Shown here one piece after another: positions 7,314 through 15,439 of a DNA stretch of 35,978 nt. The notes under the pieces were generated by a model. It saw nothing but the letters and a program-made list of their open reading frames with translations. It was not told where the DNA came from and did no database searches. This DNA is from an uncultured Clostridia bacterium. GTDB lineage: Bacteria; Bacillota; Dehalobacteriia; UBA4068; CALXSR01. Each line of letters starts with the position of its first letter. The first letter of the stretch is position 1. The position numbers and the translations under genes were made by a program. Location: assembly GCA_944391215.1 (NCBI GenBank), contig CALXSR010000034.1:1-35978 (forward strand). Direction: 5' to 3'.

Positions 7314-8186
7314 ATGAATAATACTTGGCCCAGAATGCAAGTAAAATGGCCTGATAATAAAAAAATTGGAATTTTAATGGCTTTTGATGTGGATGCTGAA
7401 TGCCTTTGGACCCAACGGGGCGATGGAAATCGAGACCATATTACGAATATTTCTCGTGGTACTTATGGCCCTAAAACTGGGTTGCCTCGTATTTTAAAAA
7501 TGTTGGATGCGCATAATATTAAAGCAACTTTCTATGTTCCTGGTTGGACGGCAGAACAACATCCAAAAATTATTAAAGAATTGGCCGATCGCGGTCATGA
7601 AATTGGTTTCCATGGTTATGAGCATGAAGAAAAAGGCGCCAATAGTCGGGAAGAAGAAGAAGCCATTATGGATCGGGCGGAAAAATGTTTGCGTGATATT
7701 GCCGGTGTGCAACCGGTAGGCCATCGTGGTCCTGGCGGCGTTATGTATGATTATAGTGTGGAAATGTTTTATAAAAGAGGATATATCTATAGCTCCAACC
7801 ATCGTGATGTAGATGGTCCTTTCTTCCATCGAATCAATGGCAAAGAAATTCCTTTCTTGGAATTTCCAAAAGACTCTTTATATGATGATGGTTTTTATAT
7901 GTGCACGCTTTCCGAACCAATGCGTGAATCTATGAAATCGCCGCGAGAAGCAATTAAAATGATGAAAGCGGAATTTGATGGTTTGGCGGAAGAAGGCGGC
8001 CGGATGATTACTTTTGTATTCCATCCGCAATTATCAGGGCATCCGGGTCGTTTACGCGTCTTGTCTGAATTTATTGGCTATATGAAAGCACATGGGGCTT
8101 GTTTCATGCGTTCTGATGAAGCTGCTCGTTATTTAATTGAGCAACACGGGCCTTTTGAGCCAATTGAATTCCAATTCGATAAATAA
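7314..8186 (+). CDS. NodB-fold hydrolase, type B, copy 1
   Basis: The 290-residue soluble protein starts at ATG 7314 behind AAAGGAGG. Motifs are AFDVDAE (D25 and D27), the type-B block LWTQRGDGNRDHITN, HEIGFHGYEHE with its HxxxH metal pair, GHRGPGG, and VFHPQLSGHPGR near the C-terminal region. It ends with a type-B tail (EQHGPFEP...). The RGDGN.DHITN block, which is missing from the A proteins, lies directly after the metal-binding aspartates and so probably shapes the active site or oligomer interface. It has about eight extra N-terminal residues compared with its paralog. It is likely co-transcribed with the type-A gene before it, suggesting that A and B form a heteromer or act on linked substrates. 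PuuE/HpPgdA/cyclic-imide-hydrolase-like function is inferred from motif layout. Confidence 0.85.
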   Translation: MNNTWPRMQVKWPDNKKIGILMAFDVDAECLWTQRGDGNRDHITNISRGTYGPKTGLPRILKMLDAHNIKATFYVPGWTAEQHPKIIKELADRGHEIGFHGYEHEEKGANSREEEEAIMDRAEKCLRDIAGVQPVGHRGPGGVMYDYSVEMFYKRGYIYSSNHRDVDGPFFHRINGKEIPFLEFPKDSLYDDGFYMCTLSEPMRESMKSPREAIKMMKAEFDGLAEEGGRMITFVFHPQLSGHPGRLRVLSEFIGYMKAHGACFMRSDEAARYLIEQHGPFEPIEFQFDK

Positions 8187-8204
8187 GGAAATACGAAATA
8201 AAAT

Positions 8205-8243
8205 AAAAAAAAGAAGGTAGAATGATGTTCTACCTTCTTTTTT
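8205..8243 (+). terminator. Terminator after the first hydrolase pair
   Basis: GAAGGTAGAA (8213-8222) pairs with TTCTACCTTC (8228-8237) around TGATG, with A and T runs extending the stem and giving the tail. It is strong and closes the first A-B operon. Confidence 0.92.
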
Positions 8244-8253
8244 AATATATTAA

Positions 8254-8281
8254 AACAGAATATTCTGTTAACAACTATAAT
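8254..8281 (+). promoter_or_regulatory. 16-bp palindromic operator and -10 of the second hydrolase pair
   Basis: AACAGAATATTCTGTT (8254-8269) is a perfect 16-bp palindrome. It is followed by TATAAT (8276-8281), so the palindrome covers the -35 and spacer region. A bound dimeric repressor here would block RNA polymerase. No such palindrome precedes the first pair, so the two copies may be regulated separately. Confidence 0.6.
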
Positions 8282-8355
8282 ATATTGCATTTTTTAATTT
8301 AATTTGTTAGAATTTTCTAAACTGATGATAGAAAATGGGGAAAAGGAGGGATTTT

Positions 8356-9180
8356 ATGCTACAGTGGCCGGATGGGAAAAAAATTGCGGTAGCTTTTACC
8401 TTTGATTTTGATGCAGAAACTTATTGGACTGGCCGTGATGCGCAAGTACTTTCTGCCCCGGGAAACACGATGCGGGGAGAATATGGGGCCAAAGAAGGCA
8501 TTTATCGCGTATTGGATTTGCTAAAGGAAAGCCAAATAAAAGGTACTTTTTTTGTGCCGGGTTGGGTAGCGGAAAAGTATGCGCAGCAGGTGGCGCTTAT
8601 TCATGCCGGCGGCCATGAAATAGGCTATCATGGTTATTTACATGAGCAGGTACGAGGGATTGCTAAAGAAGAGGAAGCCGTACGTATGGCACAGTGCGAA
8701 GAGATTATGCAATCCATTACCGGGCGGAAAATGGTGGGTTATCGTGCTCCTGGTGGGGTGATGCATCCTTTTACCGTTGAACTATTAAAAGAAAGAAATT
8801 ATTTCTATAGTTCTAGCATGAAAGATGCTGATTCTCCTTATATTCATAAAATAAATGGTATGGAAAGCGATATTGTAGAATTATGTAGCGACCAATCTTT
8901 AGATGATAATACTTATTTTTTCTTCTGTTTAACGGCGCCTTATGTTAGGCGTGGTATTAACCCACCTTGCGTCATGTTAGAATGCTGGCAAAGAGATTTT
9001 GCGGTTTTAAAAGAAGAAGGCGGGCGTATTATGATTATAAAATGTCATCCGCAACTGATTGGACGACCTTTACGGATAGAGGCCTTACGGGAATTTATTT
9101 CTTTTGTATTAAAAGAAGATGCGTGGGTTACCACTTGTGAGGAAATTGCCCGTTATGTATTGGCTGAAAAACAAGGGTAG
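8356..9180 (+). CDS. NodB-fold hydrolase, type A, copy 2
   Basis: The 274-residue soluble protein starts at ATG 8356 after AAAAGGAGGG; an earlier in-frame ATG (8335) precedes that site and is not used. It is a clear paralog of the type-A protein at 6466: TFDFDAE (D17 and D19), YWTGRD, HEIGYHGYLHEQ with the HxxxH pair, and PFT..L..R.Y.YSS.MKD.DSPYIH. Motif 3 is YRAPGG in place of HRGPGG, and motif 5 is KCHPQL in place of HMHPQL. A cysteine or lysine near the catalytic His could alter substrate choice. The gene has its own promoter and palindromic operator and a terminator before it. Its stop touches the ribosome-binding site of the type-B gene that follows, so the two are tightly coupled. Confidence 0.85.
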   Translation: MLQWPDGKKIAVAFTFDFDAETYWTGRDAQVLSAPGNTMRGEYGAKEGIYRVLDLLKESQIKGTFFVPGWVAEKYAQQVALIHAGGHEIGYHGYLHEQVRGIAKEEEAVRMAQCEEIMQSITGRKMVGYRAPGGVMHPFTVELLKERNYFYSSSMKDADSPYIHKINGMESDIVELCSDQSLDDNTYFFFCLTAPYVRRGINPPCVMLECWQRDFAVLKEEGGRIMIIKCHPQLIGRPLRIEALREFISFVLKEDAWVTTCEEIARYVLAEKQG

Positions 9181-9191
9181 GAGGGGTAGTT

Positions 9192-10019
9192 ATGGTCATT
9201 TGGCCAAATGGAAAAAGAATTGCCGTTATGATGTCTTTTGATGTTGATGCGGAATTGATGTGGTTGCAAAGAGGCGATGGAAACGCGGATCATATTACCA
9301 ATTTATCTAAAGGCGCTTATGGCCCTAAAGAAGGGATTCCACGCTTGGTGCGTATTTTAAACAAACATAATGTAAAGGGCACTTTTTATGTACCGGCTTG
9401 GGTAGCGGAACAGCATACAGAGGAAATTCGTTTATTGGTCCAGGAGGGCCATGAGATTGCTTATCATGGTTATTACCATGAAAGCGAAGGGGGCCGTCCG
9501 CAAAAAGAAATGGAAGAAATTATGGAGAAAAGCGAGCAAGTGATGCAAAAGCTATACGGTATTAAAATGGTAGGGCATCGTTCTCCGGATGCCGCTTATA
9601 ATGATTATAGTATTGCGATGTATTATAACCGTGGATATTTTTATAGTTCCGATGCCCGTGATTATGATAAACCATATTTCCAAAAAATAAATGGGAAAGA
9701 AATTCCTTTTGTGGAATTTCCGAAAGAATCCTTATATGATGATGCAACTTATTATTTTGTTACGGATAGTTTGCCGGTAAGGGATAATATCAAACCGCCT
9801 AGTTTCGTTTTAGAAAATTTAAAAGCAGATTTTGATGCTTTGGCAAATCTAGGAGATCGTTGTATTTCATATATTTTTCATCCACAATTATCTGGTAGGC
9901 CAGGCCGGGCTGGTGCGATTGACGAGCTGTTAACTTATATGTTGGAAAGAGGGGCTTGGGTTGCCCCAGCAAAGGAAGTGGCAGCTTACATGATTGCCCA
10001 ACATGGCCCTTTCCTATAA
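9192..10019 (+). CDS. NodB-fold hydrolase, type B, copy 2, with altered motif 3
   Basis: The 275-residue soluble protein starts at ATG 9192, 11 nt after the previous stop, with GGAGGGG as ribosome-binding site. It shares the type-B features: SFDVDAE (D17 and D19), LQRGDGNADHITN, HEIAYHGYYHE with HxxxH, IFHPQLSGRPGR and the tail AQHGPF. The motif-3 loop reads GHRSPDAAY, whereas the three other hydrolases have a Gly-Gly loop (HRGPGG or YRAPGG). This loop forms one wall of the active-site groove in the NodB fold, so a substrate different from copy 1 is likely. The metal ligands are all kept, so activity is expected. Confidence 0.85.
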   Translation: MVIWPNGKRIAVMMSFDVDAELMWLQRGDGNADHITNLSKGAYGPKEGIPRLVRILNKHNVKGTFYVPAWVAEQHTEEIRLLVQEGHEIAYHGYYHESEGGRPQKEMEEIMEKSEQVMQKLYGIKMVGHRSPDAAYNDYSIAMYYNRGYFYSSDARDYDKPYFQKINGKEIPFVEFPKESLYDDATYYFVTDSLPVRDNIKPPSFVLENLKADFDALANLGDRCISYIFHPQLSGRPGRAGAIDELLTYMLERGAWVAPAKEVAAYMIAQHGPFL

Positions 10020-10039
10020 ATATTTTCCGCCATCCCATA

Positions 10040-10082
10040 CCAAATACCGCATTTCTAATTTAGAAATGCGGTATTTGGTTTT
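10040..10082 (+). terminator. Terminator after the second hydrolase pair
   Basis: A perfect 19-bp inverted repeat (10040-10058 with 10060-10078) around a single T is followed by TTTTT. In RNA the central A/U pairs open to form the loop. It separates the hydrolases from the ctsR operon. Confidence 0.9.
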
Positions 10083-10186
10083 TACGGATTATTGAAAAAC
10101 AAAGAAATACGAAGAAAAAACTAGATATTTTGAGAAAATAAAAGTAAAATGAAAATTTTGCGTGAAAATATAAGGACAGATTTTTT

Positions 10187-10203
10187 TTTGACTATCTTTG
10201 ACC
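10187..10203 (-). promoter_or_regulatory. CtsR box 1 (inverted orientation)
   Basis: On the minus strand this reads GGTCAAAGATAGTCAAA, an exact match to the CtsR heptad repeat RGTCAAAnAnRGTCAAA. It lies upstream of the -10 candidates of the ctsR operon. Confidence 0.92.
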
Positions 10204-10204
10204 T

Positions 10205-10234
10205 TTGTATAATTGGGTAAAAATTGTTTATAAT
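10205..10234 (+). promoter_or_regulatory. ctsR operon promoter region
   Basis: Two TATAAT elements are present (10208-10213 and 10229-10234). The second pairs with TTGTAT (10205-10210) at an 18-bp spacing. Both lie between the two CtsR boxes, so CtsR bound on either side would cover the promoter. Confidence 0.6.
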
Positions 10235-10242
10235 AAAATCAA

Positions 10243-10259
10243 GGTCAAAGATGGTCAAA
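10243..10259 (+). promoter_or_regulatory. CtsR box 2 (direct orientation)
   Basis: GGTCAAAGATGGTCAAA is an exact CtsR heptad repeat located 20 nt before the ctsR start codon. With box 1 it makes a pair of oppositely oriented operators and predicts autoregulated, heat- and protein-stress-induced expression of ctsR-mcsA-mcsB-clpC. Confidence 0.95.
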
Positions 10260-10279
10260 AGCAGAGAGGGGTTACGTTC

Positions 10280-10744
10280 ATGACTTTAGTCAATCAAATT
10301 GAGAAATATATTAAAAGCCTGTTATCTCAAAGTGGATGCGACGCTATTGAGTTAAAAAGATCCGATTTGGCGGAAACGTTTATGTGTGTGCCTTCGCAAA
10401 TCAATTATGTTTTGGAAACACGTTTTAGTATACATAACGGCTATTTGGTAGAAAGCAAAAGAGGCGGCGGCGGTTATGTGCGGATTATTAAGCTTTCTCC
10501 AGATAAAGAAGGGGAATTGTTAAATATGATCAATAGCGCGAGCGGACGGAAAATATCGCAGGTGGCTGGAGAAAGCTTAATAGACCGTTTGACGGAAGAA
10601 AAATTTTTAACGGAACGGGAAGGGATTTTATTAAAATCGATGATTAATTCTAATGTTCTTTCGCAAGAAAACTCCGATATGAATGTATTAAGAGGTGAGT
10701 TGTTAAAAACTGTTTTGCTGAATTTATTGCGTGACGATTTTTAA
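10280..10744 (+). CDS. ctsR: Transcriptional repressor CtsR
   Basis: The 154-residue repressor controls class III heat-shock genes. ATG 10280 follows a GAGAGGGG ribosome-binding site; the frame open from 10205 would run across the promoter and operator and is rejected. The N-terminal half has the winged helix-turn-helix, including RSDLAETFMCVPSQINYVLE and the Gly-rich wing KRGGGGYVRI that enters the minor groove and senses temperature in B. subtilis CtsR. The C-terminal half (LTEREGILLKSMI) is the dimer domain and the target of McsB/ClpC control. The length is normal for the family. Two CtsR boxes flank its promoter. Confidence 0.96.
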   Translation: MTLVNQIEKYIKSLLSQSGCDAIELKRSDLAETFMCVPSQINYVLETRFSIHNGYLVESKRGGGGYVRIIKLSPDKEGELLNMINSASGRKISQVAGESLIDRLTEEKFLTEREGILLKSMINSNVLSQENSDMNVLRGELLKTVLLNLLRDDF

Positions 10745-10777
10745 TAGGAAGGGCAACCCTTAAAGGAGGTTATAAAA

Positions 10778-11284
10778 ATGCTTTGTGATAAATGTAAAAA
10801 GAACCCTGCTACCATTCAAATTACAACAGTAATTAATGGTGAAAAGAAAGAGGAACATCTTTGCCAAAGTTGTGCTGCTGCAACGGGTGCTTTGAATATG
10901 CCGGAATTTTCCTGGCAAAACTTTTTCCCTAAATTGGTAATGAATGACTTTATGCCAGACGTAAAAGTGGAGGAATTGCATTGTCCCAGTTGCGGTTTGC
11001 AATTAAGCCAATTTAACAAGAGAGGTTTGTTTGGTTGCCCGGACTGTTATCAAACTTTTCGGAGTCAAATATTACCGACGTTAAGCCAAATACAGGCGAA
11101 TACCACGCATATTGGTAAAGTGCCCAAACGAGGCGGCGGAGATTTTGCTTTAAAGAAAGAGCTGAATGATAAAAAAATACAATTAAATCATTTGGTGGCG
11201 GAAGAAAAATTTGAAGAAGCCGCCAAGTTGCGAGATGAGATTAAAAATCTGCAAAATAAAATGGCAAAGGGGGACGCGCAATGA
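10778..11284 (+). CDS. mcsA: McsA, zinc-binding activator of the McsB arginine kinase
   Basis: The 168-residue protein starts with the treble-clef-like CxxC pairs C3/C6, C29/C32, C69/C72 and C87/C90, four pairs in all, expected to bind zinc. Its C-terminal part (about 128-165) is a UVR-type helical hairpin, LVAEEKFEEAAKLRDEIKNL, which binds McsB. It has a good AAAGGAGG before ATG 10778 and overlaps mcsB by 4 nt (ATGA), so translation is coupled. In B. subtilis McsA activates McsB and also senses metal or redox stress. Confidence 0.95.
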   Translation: MLCDKCKKNPATIQITTVINGEKKEEHLCQSCAAATGALNMPEFSWQNFFPKLVMNDFMPDVKVEELHCPSCGLQLSQFNKRGLFGCPDCYQTFRSQILPTLSQIQANTTHIGKVPKRGGGDFALKKELNDKKIQLNHLVAEEKFEEAAKLRDEIKNLQNKMAKGDAQ

Positions 11285-12342
11285 GTACAGTAGGCGTAAA
11301 TGCCAATGCGAGCAAATGGATGCAAGGCGACGGCAAAGAAAGCGATATTGTTATTAGCTCCCGTATTCGCTTGGCACGTAATTTAGCTGGCTATTCTTTT
11401 CCCCACCTGTTAAATCATGAACAAGCGATGCAAGTTGTGGAAAAAGTTGCTTCTGTGTTTGCCAATTTACCAGGTGAGGAAGGAAAAGAATACGATATGC
11501 TTTATATGCAATATCTGCCCTCCTTGGATCGTCAGGTTTTGGTGGAAAAACATTTAATCAGTCCGCAGTTAGCAGAAAAGGAAGAAGGAGCTCTTTTGTT
11601 AAGCAAGGGGGAAGACGTTGCCATTATGCTGAATGAGGAAGATCATTTGCGGATGCAGTGTTTGCTACCCGGTTTGCAGCTGGAAGTGGCTTGGCAGAAG
11701 CTAAATAAAATTGATGATATGTTGGAAGAAAAGTTGGATATTGCCTTTGATAATCAGTTTGGTTACTTAACGGCTTGTCCCACTAATTTGGGTACTGGTT
11801 TAAGGGCTTCAGTGATGCTACATTTGCCGGCTTTGGTATTTACAAAACAAGCGGATCAATTGTTTTCCGTGGTGAATAAAGTGGGTATGACGGTACGTGG
11901 ACTTTATGGAGAAGGTACCAAGGCTGGCGGGAATATGTTTCAATTATCTAACCAGGTTACATTAGGATTGACGGAAGAGGAAATTCTTTCTCGTTTAAAT
12001 AAAGTAGTCATGCAGGTCATTGAACAAGAAAAACAAGCGAGGATTTGGTTGCAAAAAGAAAATGATAAAGCATTGGCCGATCGCATTTGGCGGGCCTATG
12101 GCATATTAACCAATGCCAGAAGCATCTCTTCCGATGAGATGATGGAAAAATGTTCTTTGATCAGATTGGGTATGGATTTGGGCATTTTGCCAAATTTAAA
12201 TTCTGCTATGTTAAATCGTATCATGGTCGGTACGCAGCCGGCTTTTGTGCAAAAGAAAAGTGTAAAAGAGTTGGATCCACAAGAAAGGGATTGGCAAAGA
12301 GCGGAAATGATCCGCAAACAATTAAGGGGTGAAGAATTATGA
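11281..12342 (+). CDS. mcsB: Protein arginine kinase McsB
   Basis: This 353-residue member of the ATP:guanido phosphotransferase family phosphorylates arginines in CtsR and in damaged proteins, marking them for ClpCP. Visible features are [16 protein letters not shown] near residues 26-41 (phosphate-binding arginines), NEEDHLR in the middle, [14 protein letters not shown] with the conserved active-site Cys, and [16 protein letters not shown]. The C-terminal region that follows is typical of McsB. It overlaps mcsA and clpC by 4 nt on both sides, giving a coupled stress operon. The length is normal for the family. Confidence 0.96.
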   Translation: MSTVGVNANASKWMQGDGKESDIVISSRIRLARNLAGYSFPHLLNHEQAMQVVEKVASVFANLPGEEGKEYDMLYMQYLPSLDRQVLVEKHLISPQLAEKEEGALLLSKGEDVAIMLNEEDHLRMQCLLPGLQLEVAWQKLNKIDDMLEEKLDIAFDNQFGYLTACPTNLGTGLRASVMLHLPALVFTKQADQLFSVVNKVGMTVRGLYGEGTKAGGNMFQLSNQVTLGLTEEEILSRLNKVVMQVIEQEKQARIWLQKENDKALADRIWRAYGILTNARSISSDEMMEKCSLIRLGMDLGILPNLNSAMLNRIMVGTQPAFVQKKSVKELDPQERDWQRAEMIRKQLRGEEL

Positions 12343-14789
12343 TAAATCGTTTTACAGAAAGAGCAGAAAAAATTATTTATATGGCACAACAAAAAGCACG
12401 GCAAAATGGTGGAAATATGGTTTATACGGAACACATTTTATGGGCTATTTTTGCAGAAGGACATGGGATAGGCGCACAAGCTTTGGCTGCCTTAGGTTTG
12501 AATGGGCAAGAATTAGAACAAGATATGCAAGGAATGGAGTTTCCAAATGCTGGTTCCGGTTTGGCGCCGCATGCCAAAACTGCTATTGAGTTAGCTGGTG
12601 ATGAAGCCATGCGCATGGGTGTCAATTATATTGGTACGGAACACTTGCTGATGGGTTTAGCCGATGAAACGGAATGTGGTGCTTCCCAGTGGTTGGCATC
12701 ACATGGTGTAAATCCGGATCAGCTACGGATGGTGGTATGGCAAATGTTAGGGTTAGCGGAACCAACCAATGCTGGCGGTATTCCGGAAAGTCGCCCGCAA
12801 GATGGCATGCCGAAAGCAAACGGGAAAAGCAATACCCCGAATTTGGATCAATATAGCCGGGATTTAACTGCTTTGGCCAAAGAAGGGAAATTGGACCCGG
12901 TAATCGGTCGGGAAAAAGAAATTCAAAGGGTAACCCAAATTTTATCCCGCCGTACCAAAAATAATCCGGTTTTAATTGGGGATCCTGGGGTTGGCAAAAC
13001 TGCTATTGTAGAGGGTTTAGCTCAAAAAGTTGTGGAAGGGAAAGTTCCGGAAACTTTAGCCAATAAAAGGGTAATTGTGTTAGATCTTTCTGCTTTAATT
13101 GCCGGCAGTAAATACCGGGGTGAATTTGAAGAAAGATTGCAAAAGGTATTGGATGATGTACGCAAAAGCAAAGAGGTCGTTTTATTTATTGATGAATTGC
13201 ATACCTTGGTAGGTGCTGGCAGTGCAGAAGGGGCTATGGATGCCGCCAATATTTTAAAACCGGCTTTGGCTCGCGGGGAATTGCAATGTATTGGAGCCAC
13301 TACTTTGGATGAATATCGGAAATATATTGAAAAAGATGCCGCTTTGGAAAGAAGATTTCAACCGGTAACGGTTGGCGAACCAACAGAAGAAGAAGCGATT
13401 GCTATTTTAACTGGTTTGCGTGATAAATATGAAGCCCACCACAAGGTGACGATTACAGATGAAGCAATTGAAGCGGCTGTAAAACTTTCGGCACGTTATA
13501 TTTCGGATCGTTTTTTACCGGATAAAGCAATTGACTTAGTAGATGAAGCGGCTGCCAAAGTCCGTTTAGCCAGTTTTACCCCGCCGCCGGATTTAAAAGC
13601 CAAAGAGGACGAATTAGCCAAAATTGGTAAAGAAAAGGCGGCTGCAGCGGCCGGACAAGATTTTGAAAGAGCGGCCGAATTGCGCGATAAAGAAAGAAAC
13701 CTAAAAGAGGAAATTGCTGCCGCTAGGGAATCCTGGAAAAAAGAAGAAGTGGGCAAAGGTGCGGTGGTGGATGAAGAGGCCATTGCGGAAGTGTTATCTT
13801 CCTGGACCAATATTCCGGTAAGTAAATTGCAGCAAGAAGAAATGGACCGTTTGTTGGATATGGAAAACATTTTGCACAAAAGGGTGATCGGCCAGGATGA
13901 AGCAGTAAAAAGTATTTCTAGAGCCATCAGACGGGCGCGTTCCGGCTTAAAAAATGCGAAAAGGCCGATTGGTTCCTTTATTTTCTTAGGCCCTACCGGG
14001 GTTGGGAAAACCGAAGTAGCCAGAGCTTTGGCGGAAGTGCTGTTCGGCAGCGAAGAAAATTTAGTACGTATTGATATGAGCGAATATATGGAAAAACATG
14101 CTGTTTCCCGTTTAGTGGGGGCGCCTCCCGGATATGTGGGTTATGATGAAGGCGGTCAGCTAACGGAAGCGGTAAGACGGCACCCTTATACGGTAGTATT
14201 GTTAGATGAAATTGAAAAAGCGCATCCTGATGTCTTTAATATTTTGTTGCAAGTGCTAGAAGACGGCCGTTTAACAGACGGCAAAGGTCGTACGGTTGAT
14301 TTCCGTAATACGGTTATCATTATGACCTCGAATGTAGGAGCTCGTAATATGAGAAAAGAAAGTTCTTTGGGATTTTCTGTTTCTGATGGAGCGGAAGAGA
14401 AGAAAGATGCCTATGAAGCGATGAAAGAACGGGTTATGGGCGATTTAAAATTGGCTTTTCGACCGGAATTTTTAAACAGGATTGACGATATCATTGTTTT
14501 CCATTCTTTAACGCCGGAAAATATCCGTGAAATTGCCGCTTTGATGATTGCCGAATTGGATAAACGGTTACGGGGGCAGGATTTACAGATTACCGTTTCT
14601 GAGGAAGCGCTCGATTATTTGGCCAAAGAAGGCTATAATGAAGAGTTTGGGGCCAGACCGTTGCGTAGAACCATTTTAAATAAGGTGGAAGACCCTTTGG
14701 CGGAAGCTATTTTAAAACAAGAATTTGTGGCTGGTGATCATATTAAAGTAACGATGCAAGATAATGAAATTCATTTTACGAAAGCTTAA
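12339..14789 (+). CDS. clpC: AAA+ unfoldase ClpC
   Basis: The 816-residue Hsp100 ATPase partners ClpP. Domains in order: two Clp-N repeats (about 1-145); AAA-1 with Walker A GDPGVGKT near 214 and Walker [16 protein letters not shown]; a middle domain with UVR motif ([19 protein letters not shown], about 445-463) that binds McsB or MecA-type adaptors; AAA-2 with Walker [10 protein letters not shown] near 551 and Walker [15 protein letters not shown]; a C-terminal D2 small domain ([10 protein letters not shown]). The middle domain separates ClpC from ClpB and ClpE types. It is the last gene of the CtsR operon. The reading frame is intact and no clpP is present in the window. Confidence 0.97.
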   Translation: MINRFTERAEKIIYMAQQKARQNGGNMVYTEHILWAIFAEGHGIGAQALAALGLNGQELEQDMQGMEFPNAGSGLAPHAKTAIELAGDEAMRMGVNYIGTEHLLMGLADETECGASQWLASHGVNPDQLRMVVWQMLGLAEPTNAGGIPESRPQDGMPKANGKSNTPNLDQYSRDLTALAKEGKLDPVIGREKEIQRVTQILSRRTKNNPVLIGDPGVGKTAIVEGLAQKVVEGKVPETLANKRVIVLDLSALIAGSKYRGEFEERLQKVLDDVRKSKEVVLFIDELHTLVGAGSAEGAMDAANILKPALARGELQCIGATTLDEYRKYIEKDAALERRFQPVTVGEPTEEEAIAILTGLRDKYEAHHKVTITDEAIEAAVKLSARYISDRFLPDKAIDLVDEAAAKVRLASFTPPPDLKAKEDELAKIGKEKAAAAAGQDFERAAELRDKERNLKEEIAAARESWKKEEVGKGAVVDEEAIAEVLSSWTNIPVSKLQQEEMDRLLDMENILHKRVIGQDEAVKSISRAIRRARSGLKNAKRPIGSFIFLGPTGVGKTEVARALAEVLFGSEENLVRIDMSEYMEKHAVSRLVGAPPGYVGYDEGGQLTEAVRRHPYTVVLLDEIEKAHPDVFNILLQVLEDGRLTDGKGRTVDFRNTVIIMTSNVGARNMRKESSLGFSVSDGAEEKKDAYEAMKERVMGDLKLAFRPEFLNRIDDIIVFHSLTPENIREIAALMIAELDKRLRGQDLQITVSEEALDYLAKEGYNEEFGARPLRRTILNKVEDPLAEAILKQEFVAGDHIKVTMQDNEIHFTKA

Positions 14790-14804
14790 ATTGTAGCGAA
14801 GAGG

Positions 14805-14838
14805 AAAAAAGAGTAGTCTTAAAACTACTCTTTTTTTT
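14805..14838. terminator. Terminator between clpC and the convergent ABC operon
   Basis: AAAAAAGAGTAGT (14805-14817) pairs with ACTACTCTTTTTT (14824-14836) around a 6-nt loop. A and T runs on both sides allow it to work in both directions, although the minus-strand gene ends inside it. Confidence 0.88.
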
Positions 14839-15439
14839 GTAAATCAAAAAAGGAATAAGATTCATGGCAAACACGTTGGGCCAGATTGTTATCATGGGTA
14901 ATAAGCAATAAGCCTAAATGCCGGTCTTCTATTTGTTTATTTAATAACTGCCAAATTTGGGCCTGGCTAATGGCGTCCAGCATGGTAGTAATTTCGTCGG
15001 CTATCACAAATTGTACGCCTGGGGCTAAGGCGCGGGCAATGGCAAAACGCTGCAATTCCCCACCGGATAATTCCCTGGGATAGCGATTTAACCATTCGGT
15101 AGGGATAGCAAAATCCTCCCAAACTTGCGCTTTATTTTGTTGCGCTTCTTGCAAAACTTGTGCCATTTTTAAACGAGGATTCATCATTTTTTCTGGGTTT
15201 TGGCCGATATATTGTACTGGGCAAAACCCTTTTGCGGGTAAATTATTTTGATTGAGATAAATTTGTCCTTCCTGCGGTTGGTAAAACTGTGCCAGTACTT
15301 TGGCGAGGGTGCTTTTCCCGCAACCGGAAGGTCCGAGTAAGGCAATTTTTTGTCCGCTTTCTATCTGGAGCTGTAAATGCCGGAAAATCCAATATCCGGG
15401 AGAATAGGAAAAGCCTAAATTTTGTGCCTTAAGTTGCAT
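14825..15439 (-). CDS. ABC transporter ATP-binding protein, nickel/oligopeptide type (NikE/DppF-like)
   Basis: This 204-residue ATPase is shorter than the usual 260-330 residues of DppF/NikE because the C-terminal extension is missing. Walker A is GPSGCGKST, the signature is LSGGELQRFAIARAL, Walker B is VQFVIADEITTMLD, and the H-loop is LLITHD. It would power import through the two permeases encoded upstream. It overlaps the preceding ATPase gene by 11 nt. It is the last gene of the minus-strand operon, and its stop lies in the shared terminator. All catalytic motifs are intact, so the short length is probably natural. Confidence 0.88.
   Translation of the reverse strand: MQLKAQNLGFSYSPGYWIFRHLQLQIESGQKIALLGPSGCGKSTLAKVLAQFYQPQEGQIYLNQNNLPAKGFCPVQYIGQNPEKMMNPRLKMAQVLQEAQQNKAQVWEDFAIPTEWLNRYPRELSGGELQRFAIARALAPGVQFVIADEITTMLDAISQAQIWQLLNKQIEDRHLGLLLITHDNNLAQRVCHESYSFFDLQKKE

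Noticed and set aside
13496-13927. 143-codon open frame on the minus strand inside clpC
   Set aside because: It lies opposite an intact, well-conserved gene, has no ribosome-binding site and reads like a low-complexity shadow of ClpC codons.
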